Assembly: GCF_018613605.1 (NCBI RefSeq) | Contig: NZ_JAGGPU010000032.1 | Location: 39,380-103,379, forward strand | Direction: 5' to 3' | From: Pedobacter sp. ISL-64 | GTDB lineage: Bacteria; Bacteroidota; Bacteroidia; Sphingobacteriales; Sphingobacteriaceae | Length of the DNA stretch: 64,000 nt | Part shown: piece by piece, positions 54,941-61,428 of the stretch | How positions within the stretch are numbered: the stretch's first letter is position 1 | How the letters are laid out: the number at the start of each line of letters is the position of its first letter | Notes under the pieces: generated by a model | Seen by the model: the letters and a program-made list of their open reading frames with translations, nothing else | Databases searched by the model: none | Told to the model about the DNA's origin: nothing | Made by a program: the position numbers and the translations under genes

Positions 54941-54963
54941 AAATTAACGAAATAAAGCAAATA
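54941..54963. promoter_or_regulatory. Shared palindrome-like site 7
   Basis: AATTAACGAAATAAAGCAAA; nearest match to site 6. 178 bp upstream of the 55142 start. Confidence 0.45.
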
Positions 54964-55141
54964 AATAACCAACAAATAAATAATAAATAACTAAAAATCA
55001 AACACTTAACAAAATGGATCGCAAATTGTAATAAGTCAGCACGAAACTTAACATACAGTTTAGTGATTACCTTAACATCAATTATTAATTTTGGGTAATT
55101 CGCAAAAACTGCTTTAAACAATTAAAATTAATCTAAAAGCT

Positions 55142-55960
55142 ATGAGTACAATTAAAGTAAAAGACGGAACTGAAATTTATTACAAAGATTGGGGAACGGG
55201 ACAACCAATCGTTTTTCATCATGGATGGCCATTATCTGGAGATGACTGGGATACACAAATGATGTTTTTCCTGAAACAGGGATATCGGGTGATTGCGCAT
55301 GACCGCCGTGGGCATGGCCGCTCAGGTCAAAGTGCCAATGGCAATGATATGGATACCTATGTAGCCGATATTGCAGAACTAACAGCAGCACTCGACCTGA
55401 AAGATGCCATTCACATTGGCCACTCCACAGGTGGTGGTGAAGTAATCCGTTACGTTGCGAAACATGGAAAAGGCCGCGTTGCAAAAGCAGTTTTAATCAG
55501 TGCAGTAACGCCGATTATGATCCAAAACGAAAGCAATCCGGAAGGCGTGCCATTGGCGATATTTGATGAAATCCGTCAGGGTACAGGTTTTACCAGAGCC
55601 CAATATTTTTACGATTTCCCGGTAGCATTTTACGGCTGGAACCGTGATGGTAAAACCGTTCAGGAAGGAATAAAACACAACTGGTGGCGCCAGGGCATGA
55701 TGGGATCTGTATTGGCACATTATGAGGGGATTAAAGCATTTTCGGAATCAGATTTCACTGAAGATCTAAAAAGTGTGGAAATTCCAGTATTGGTATTGCA
55801 TGGAGAAGACGACCAGATTGTTCCTTTCAACCAGGCACCAAGAGCGGCAAAATTGTTGCCAAATGGAAAACTGATCTCTTACCCAGGTTTCCCTCATGGT
55901 ATGCCTACAACAGAGGCAGAAACAATTAACAAGGATATTTTAGCCTTTATTAAATCGTAA
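55142..55960 (+). CDS. Alpha/beta hydrolase, non-heme haloperoxidase/arylesterase type
   Basis: A 272-residue cytoplasmic enzyme, close to the length of bacterial cofactor-free haloperoxidases. Visible: HHGWPLSGDDWD oxyanion region, AHDRRGHGRSGQ, nucleophile elbow GHSTGGGE, acid in HGEDDQIVP, and histidine in GFPHGMPT. No signal peptide. The family shows perhydrolase/esterase activity; the natural substrate is unknown. Two shared palindromes in its upstream region tie it to the stress regulon. Confidence 0.92.
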   Translation: MSTIKVKDGTEIYYKDWGTGQPIVFHHGWPLSGDDWDTQMMFFLKQGYRVIAHDRRGHGRSGQSANGNDMDTYVADIAELTAALDLKDAIHIGHSTGGGEVIRYVAKHGKGRVAKAVLISAVTPIMIQNESNPEGVPLAIFDEIRQGTGFTRAQYFYDFPVAFYGWNRDGKTVQEGIKHNWWRQGMMGSVLAHYEGIKAFSESDFTEDLKSVEIPVLVLHGEDDQIVPFNQAPRAAKLLPNGKLISYPGFPHGMPTTEAETINKDILAFIKS

Positions 55961-55984
55961 AGTATTTATAAACCTGTCACATTA

Positions 55985-56032
55985 AGCTTGTCGAAATGCC
56001 TGTAATTTTATAAATAGGGCATTCGACAAGCT
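55985..56032 (+). terminator. Long hairpin after the hydrolase gene
   Basis: AGCTTGTCGAAATGCC pairs with GGGCATTCGACAAGCT (one bulged base) 24 bp after the stop codon. Acts as a likely terminator and also resembles a dispersed palindromic element; T-run after it is poor. Confidence 0.55.
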
Positions 56033-56314
56033 ATCATTTATATACTTTCTGAATAGTCGGTCCTCCCCGACTGGCGTATCGCGGAATGAAGAGATCTATG
56101 GCAACTTAAATCAGAAAATAGATTACCGGTAATTTTGATTGTTGCGCCCTGTTGCGCATAAATGGGACTGCCCAAAAGCAATAAACCAGGCACCAAATAC
56201 TGCGAACAGCCTCAGGGGTTACCCAGATAAGGCAAATGCCGTATTTTAATAGTATACATCAACCAAGAGCGGTTAATAAATTAGCCGGGCCAAAAACGAT
56301 CCGGCTAACACATC
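56033..56314. other. Convergent intergenic, remnant repeat
   Basis: Between the hydrolase and the GH29 gene, which converge. GAATGAAGAGATCTATGG near 56083-56101 looks like a fragment of the hairpin-repeat family. No gene. Confidence 0.35.
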
Positions 56315-57724
56315 TTATTTTCTTTCGTTAAACACCCCTAGTTCAGCAATAGCGGGAGGGCTATCAAAGTCTGTGATGGTTACCTTTATTTTTTCGCACC
56401 AGATGCGCTCGAACCTAAAAATACTCACCTTTTTCTCTCCCTCATTTTTTGCAGCTAAAGCGTTCCATTTACCATTTGCATAGTATTGTAAACTGTAGGT
56501 AGCTTTTCTGTTATTGCCCGCGGTTAGTACCACCATATTACAGGGAACAGCTTTTTCAAAATTCAGTTCATACCATGGCGATTTTACGGTGTGATTGGAC
56601 GACCAGCTCGAACCGAAATCATCATCATTGGCAAAATCCATAATGTTCATATCATCACCCCAGCTGCTGTTGCTTTTGATGTGCTTGGCGATGTTGCTCG
56701 AAATAATCGGTGCAGCGTGCGTAGGAATACGTGGAAGATCTGTAGATTTTTTATATATCTGGCCCATTTCTTTAAGTGCTGCCAAAGCGTTATCATCTAT
56801 TAAACCGTTTTTACCTGGCGCTACATTGAGAATAAAATTGCAATAGGCACCGTTGTAGGGAATGATGAATTTGTTCACCAATTCAGGTACATTTTTTACC
56901 GGAGTGGTAGGGAAAGAGGTTTTCCAGAACCAGTTGGCCTGCAACGGAAGACAGGCAAGCGCCGGAAGTTTGTTGTTTTCTTTAGAAATAAACTGCCCTG
57001 CGCCTTGTTCGTAAGATTTGATATCGGTATAAAATAGCGCCTGTGTAGGATATTTTGCTGCATTTAAATCCATCACTAAACAGTTTGGCTGTAATGATTT
57101 AATCAGGTAATAGATATCTTCAAAAGGGACCTGATCATAAGAAATCCTCGACCATGGGGCGTCCCATCCATCGATAATCAACGCTGTGATCTCGCCATAA
57201 TTGGTGAGCAGTTCGGTAATCTGATCTTTGATCATTTTAACGTGGGCTGGAGTAATCTGGTTTGGGCGGATGCCATGGTGGGTATCCAATATGGAATAAT
57301 ACAACATTACCTTTAATCCGTTTTTGCGGAAAGCATCTGCATATTCCTTAACTACATCGCGTTTTAAAGGCGTATTCATTACATTATACGCTGTCGTTTT
57401 GGTATTCCAGATCGGGAAACCACTATGGTGTTTAGTGGTAAGGCAACCATAGGTCATGTTAGCAGATTTTGCAGCTTTTGCCCATTGGTCTGCATCTAGT
57501 TTTGGCGATTGAAACAATGAAAGGTCAGCATCAGGATCAGACCAGTCCTGATCCATAAAAGTTGGCATCCCATAGTGGATAAACATGCCCAACCCAAGGT
57601 CAACAAAATCCTGTTGAAGTTCGGGCAGTGGTTTATTGGCCGATTTTTGCTGGGCAATTGCCGGATAAATAGATGTCGTTCCCGAAACGATAAGCAATAA
57701 TGATAAAATCCTTTTAAAGGTCAT
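56315..57724 (-). CDS. GH29 alpha-L-fucosidase-like glycosidase with C-terminal carbohydrate-binding domain
   Basis: A 469-residue secreted enzyme: signal peptide (ILSLLLIVSGTTSIYPAIAQ); GH29 barrel with LGMFIHYGMPTF, the LTTKHHSGFPIW motif and the presumed nucleophile aspartate in ALIIDGWDAPW; then a ~130-residue F5/8-type (discoidin) domain from roughly SSWGDDMNIMDF to the end, where SPWYELNFEKAVPCNMVVL is typical. Releases fucose or related sugars from glycans. No SusC/D pair is visible beside it, so it does not sit in an obvious PUL. Confidence 0.9.
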   Translation of the reverse strand: MTFKRILSLLLIVSGTTSIYPAIAQQKSANKPLPELQQDFVDLGLGMFIHYGMPTFMDQDWSDPDADLSLFQSPKLDADQWAKAAKSANMTYGCLTTKHHSGFPIWNTKTTAYNVMNTPLKRDVVKEYADAFRKNGLKVMLYYSILDTHHGIRPNQITPAHVKMIKDQITELLTNYGEITALIIDGWDAPWSRISYDQVPFEDIYYLIKSLQPNCLVMDLNAAKYPTQALFYTDIKSYEQGAGQFISKENNKLPALACLPLQANWFWKTSFPTTPVKNVPELVNKFIIPYNGAYCNFILNVAPGKNGLIDDNALAALKEMGQIYKKSTDLPRIPTHAAPIISSNIAKHIKSNSSWGDDMNIMDFANDDDFGSSWSSNHTVKSPWYELNFEKAVPCNMVVLTAGNNRKATYSLQYYANGKWNALAAKNEGEKKVSIFRFERIWCEKIKVTITDFDSPPAIAELGVFNERK

Positions 57725-57960
57725 TTCTCTTTTTTTTGGTTATGTGATTTGTATTATTTATTTAAAAGACTTACTGGATTACAGGCCTTATCAAACCCAA
57801 TCATTCAACATTAATCTGGTTTTTATTGCGATCTGCTTTCCATTATTCAAAGCTACACCCGACATTGAAAGAATTTGTCGAACGAAAACGTAACAGAAAC
57901 CTAACAAAAGCTTAACGTTATGGTATTTATGAAATAATACGGCTATTTTTAAAGGATAAA

Positions 57961-59394
57961 ATGAAAGATCGTATATATAAGGCAGTAGTATTGGCCAGCT
58001 TTCTGATATTGCTTCTGGTACAGCTCAGGCTAACCTACAATTCTTACGTTCTGAGAGACAGGGATTATAGTTTAAAAGAAAAAACGCTGATTAACGACGA
58101 ATATGGACGCAGTATATCCGAAGACAAAGTATATAAGGGCGGCGGAAAGATTATCGATTCGATCCTCTCGAGAAATATGCCCGCGCTCAAACAAGCATAC
58201 TTAAGCAACAAGAAAGAATTTGTTAAACGCTCACAAAGCATTAGTAATACACTATTAAAAGACCTGCGAAAAGAAAGTACTATGGACAGTGTTTTCCGCT
58301 CGATCGTTAAAAGGAATGGGTTAGATTCCAGTCTGCAGTATCTGCTCACTTTCCAGTCAATTGAGATTAACTTCGATACCAATATCGGCAACATCCCCAT
58401 ATTTGACACCAGTACTGATACGTTGTTCAAAGCAGGCCAAAAAACACCGTTTGGAGTCATCATTGATGGCACATTGACTAGTCCGAACGTTCAGAACAGG
58501 GTAACCAACCTTTCTGTTAGTGGCAAACTGGTGTACGATTACAGAGTTACCTTTAATCTTTTTGTCGATCCTCCCGGCCGCACCTTAAAAGTAGCCTATC
58601 AAATGCTACCAACATTTTTATTGGTTGCGCTTTGCATTATTATTATTGTAGGCATTAATTATTACACCTATATCAGCTGGATGAGGCAGAAAAAAGAAAC
58701 GGATGTTAAATCTGATTTCCTAAACAGTATTAAACATGAATTTAACACCCCTATTACTACTATTTTAGTGGCAAGCAAAAGCCTGCACGAAGATGAGGTG
58801 CTCAATGACAGGACACGCGTAAATGCACTTGTAAATATTGTAGAGAGACAGGCACGGCGGCTTCACTCCCACATTAACCAGATGCTGGAAATTTCCGAAA
58901 TCAACAGCAACATTAACCTGGAGGAAACAGATCTTAATTATGCAATTCTTACTTTAGTTAATGATTATAAAATAAAAGTTCAAGAACCAAATGCCCTTAC
59001 TTTTGATCCTCATGATTCGGAAATAATGATCATGGTTGATCCTTTTGTGTTTACCACCATGTTACAAAACATCCTCGACAACTCCTTTAAGCACAATCAT
59101 AGCGATGTAAAAATGACTGTGCTCTTTATTACTGAGCATAATGGCGGATATACCATCCACATTAAAGATAACGGAAAAGGAATTGAAGACGCAATGAAAG
59201 AAAAAATATTCGATAAGTTCTTCCGTGCAGGTAAAGATAATACCGTTTCGGGCCTGGGGCTGGGCTTATATTACGTTAAACAGTGCATTGATATTCATGG
59301 CTGGGAAATCAGCGTAAGAACAACATTGGGAAAAGGGACCGAATTTTTGATTCATATCCCTGCGGAGCAGACTCTAATTAGTACAAATCATTAA
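57961..59394 (+). CDS. Membrane sensor histidine kinase
   Basis: A 477-residue classical kinase: N-terminal membrane helix (AVVLASFLILLLVQL), a ~190-residue periplasmic sensor with no recognised fold, second helix (FLLVALCIIIIVGINYY), HisKA with the phosphoacceptor in IKHEFNTPI, and HATPase with QNILDNSFKHN, DNGKGIED and GLGLGLYYVK. Twelve bp before its regulator gene; the two form a two-component system. Confidence 0.93.
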   Translation: MKDRIYKAVVLASFLILLLVQLRLTYNSYVLRDRDYSLKEKTLINDEYGRSISEDKVYKGGGKIIDSILSRNMPALKQAYLSNKKEFVKRSQSISNTLLKDLRKESTMDSVFRSIVKRNGLDSSLQYLLTFQSIEINFDTNIGNIPIFDTSTDTLFKAGQKTPFGVIIDGTLTSPNVQNRVTNLSVSGKLVYDYRVTFNLFVDPPGRTLKVAYQMLPTFLLVALCIIIIVGINYYTYISWMRQKKETDVKSDFLNSIKHEFNTPITTILVASKSLHEDEVLNDRTRVNALVNIVERQARRLHSHINQMLEISEINSNINLEETDLNYAILTLVNDYKIKVQEPNALTFDPHDSEIMIMVDPFVFTTMLQNILDNSFKHNHSDVKMTVLFITEHNGGYTIHIKDNGKGIEDAMKEKIFDKFFRAGKDNTVSGLGLGLYYVKQCIDIHGWEISVRTTLGKGTEFLIHIPAEQTLISTNH

Positions 59395-59406
59395 TCAAAG
59401 AATTTT

Positions 59407-60111
59407 ATGAGTTATGATATCATAATAATTGAAGATGAAATAGACCTGGGCAATGTAATTTCAGAATACCTGAAATTGAGGGGGTTCAGTGTCCTATGGT
59501 TTAAAACTGCTTCAGAAGCGTTGGCGTATTATAGCGCAAACCAGCTTGATAACAAATTGGTTATTGTGGATGTACAGCTACCAGATATGAACGGCTTTGA
59601 CCTGGCCACAGAGATGGTGATGATCAACTCCAATCAACCTTTTTTCTTTCTAACGGCACATAACGAAAAACAGGACCGTCTTCGCGGCCTCAAAATTGGT
59701 GCAATAGATTATATTTCAAAGCCATTCGAAATTGAAGAGCTGGTACTTAGGATAGGAAATATCATCAATAAGTTTTCAAGCACTCCAAACGTAAAGTCCC
59801 CATCCAGTTCAGGATTTATCAACATAGGTGATATCAGGTACCAAAAGGATCAGCTGTTTCTGCGGATGCCCGACAGCAAAGAAGTTTCCTTAACCGTTAG
59901 AGAATCGGAAGTATTAGACCATTTGGCTGGCAATATTAATCAGGTAGTTAAAAAGAAAGATATTTTATTGGCGTTATGGGGAAACGACGATTACTTTAAT
60001 GGAAAAAGCCTTGAAGTTTTTATTTCAAGGCTAAGGCGGCTCTTTAAGGCCTCAGAACAAGTCAGTATAGAAAACGTATATGGCCTGGGTTACATTCTAA
60101 AAGTTAAGTGA
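59407..60111 (+). CDS. OmpR-family response regulator
   Basis: A 234-residue regulator: receiver domain with acidic EDE, phospho-aspartate in LVIVDVQLP and lysine in YISKPF, then a winged-helix DNA-binding domain (~135-230) where LTVRESEVLDHLAG begins the helices and VFISRLRRLF is the recognition helix. Partner of the kinase just upstream. Ends before a perfect dyad at 60185. Confidence 0.93.
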   Translation: MSYDIIIIEDEIDLGNVISEYLKLRGFSVLWFKTASEALAYYSANQLDNKLVIVDVQLPDMNGFDLATEMVMINSNQPFFFLTAHNEKQDRLRGLKIGAIDYISKPFEIEELVLRIGNIINKFSSTPNVKSPSSSGFINIGDIRYQKDQLFLRMPDSKEVSLTVRESEVLDHLAGNINQVVKKKDILLALWGNDDYFNGKSLEVFISRLRRLFKASEQVSIENVYGLGYILKVK

Positions 60112-60184
60112 TAGCATATTTACTTGCAAAACGAGGTAACTGATCTTTACAAAGACGCTTCCATGTAAAAATATAGAGGTTTAT

Positions 60185-60208
60185 GCTAACACTTCAAGAA
60201 GTGTTAGC
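60185..60208. terminator. Bidirectional hairpin terminator
   Basis: GCTAACACTT, loop CAAG, AAGTGTTAGC; perfect 10-bp stem between the converging OmpR-type regulator and cold-shock genes. Short T-tracts on either side are weak. Confidence 0.6.
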
Positions 60209-60211
60209 AGG

Positions 60212-60406
60212 TTATATTTTCTTGACATTGATCGCTACTAACCCTTTTTTGCCCTGCTCGGTTTCATACTCCACAATGTCACCCGCCTTGAGGTCACGAA
60301 CCAATAGTCCAGTCACGTGCACAAAAATGTCCTCTTGGTTCGCATCCGGCGTGATGAAGCCAAAACCCTTTTCGCCATTATACATTTTAACCTTACCTTG
60401 TTCCAT
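60212..60406 (-). CDS. Cold-shock domain protein (CspA family)
   Basis: A 64-residue single cold-shock domain, slightly short for CspA. RNP1 is KGFGFITP and RNP2 is DIFVHVTG; the rest is a five-strand barrel ending EQGKKGLVAINVKKI. Binds single-stranded RNA/DNA and melts RNA structure. Alone on the minus strand, ~117 bp downstream of the PorP/SprF gene in the same direction. Confidence 0.94.
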   Translation of the reverse strand: MEQGKVKMYNGEKGFGFITPDANQEDIFVHVTGLLVRDLKAGDIVEYETEQGKKGLVAINVKKI

Positions 60407-60522
60407 ATATAGATTTTATTAACATCGTGGTTGTCAATCTGTTCACCAGGTATTATAAGGACATTGATACGACCATTTCCTTCATGCCTTCAAATACCCA
60501 AGATTTTCCTTCCGCCAAAACA

Positions 60523-61407
60523 CTACAGTACGCTCAACCTGAGATTCAGCTCAAAACTGCCGTTGGTATAGGCACTTAAAGCCGAGGTCTGTGTGGTGTA
60601 CATCCCACTGATCAGGTATTTTCTTTTAAAGTCGACACCAATGCCAAATGTGGCATTTTCACTGCTATGGTATACCCCCATCAGAAACACCTGTTTGTTT
60701 GCAATCCAGGCCTGTGCACTCAGATCAAAGATATTATCGAAGCCTTTCACCCCGCGGTAGGCTACTTTTGGTTCAAGCTCTATCCCCTCCATTCCTTCGC
60801 TCAGCGTAATCTTATAACTTATGGCCGTATAAAAAGTGGCCACATCGGCCAGCTTGATCACATCTTTTTTGAAAAAGCTTTTCAGGTTGGGCAGCGATCC
60901 CTCGATGCTCAGTTTATCTGAAGTATAGGCAATGCCGAAATCCCCATCTAGATAGGTTTTTCGGTCATTGTAAAGCCCAACCATCGGGTCGTTCGGATTG
61001 CCATAAATATCTGCGTTTTCAAGACGCTGGTTCATGAAACCTACAGACAGGCCAAAATGAAGCTGCTGGTTGTTTGCGTTTAAAGGCAGGTGGTAGGCAT
61101 AACTACCTACTATGCGGGTCTGCCGCTGTAGCCCCGCACTTTCATTGCTCATGTTCAATCCTACACCAACTTTACCAAAACCATAGTCTGCGGTGAGATT
61201 CTGCGTTACGGGAGCGCCCGGAACGTTATCCCAAAGTTTACGGTAGGCCCCGTTTATGCGCAGGCCATTGTTTGCACCTGCAAATGCGGGATTGATTACA
61301 TAACGGTTGGTATAATATTGTGAGGAAAGCGGATTCAGCTGTGCATGAACACTGGCTGCAGGTATCCATACGGCCAGTAACATCAATAATTTATATAAAG
61401 TCTTCAT
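60523..61407 (-). CDS. PorP/SprF-family type IX secretion outer-membrane protein
   Basis: A 294-residue outer-membrane protein with signal peptide (ALVWIPAASVHAQ-type). It starts LNPLSSQYYTNRYVINPAFAG, the PorP/SprF hallmark, and continues in beta-barrel strands such as YGFGKVGVGLNMSNES. Such proteins anchor T9SS type B substrates to the cell surface. The preceding gene, 21 bp away on the same strand, encodes exactly such a substrate, so the two act as a pair. Confidence 0.92.
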   Translation of the reverse strand: MKTLYKLLMLLAVWIPAASVHAQLNPLSSQYYTNRYVINPAFAGANNGLRINGAYRKLWDNVPGAPVTQNLTADYGFGKVGVGLNMSNESAGLQRQTRIVGSYAYHLPLNANNQQLHFGLSVGFMNQRLENADIYGNPNDPMVGLYNDRKTYLDGDFGIAYTSDKLSIEGSLPNLKSFFKKDVIKLADVATFYTAISYKITLSEGMEGIELEPKVAYRGVKGFDNIFDLSAQAWIANKQVFLMGVYHSSENATFGIGVDFKRKYLISGMYTTQTSALSAYTNGSFELNLRLSVL

Positions 61408-61428
61408 TTGATCTTCTCTTTAATTTAA

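Larger units (their letters stand above)
54696..55141. other. Divergent regulatory region with two shared sites
   Basis: Between antiporter (minus) and haloperoxidase-like hydrolase (plus). Contains sites 5 and 7 of the shared motif, 187 bp apart, one serving each direction. Otherwise A/T-rich with no gene. Confidence 0.5.
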
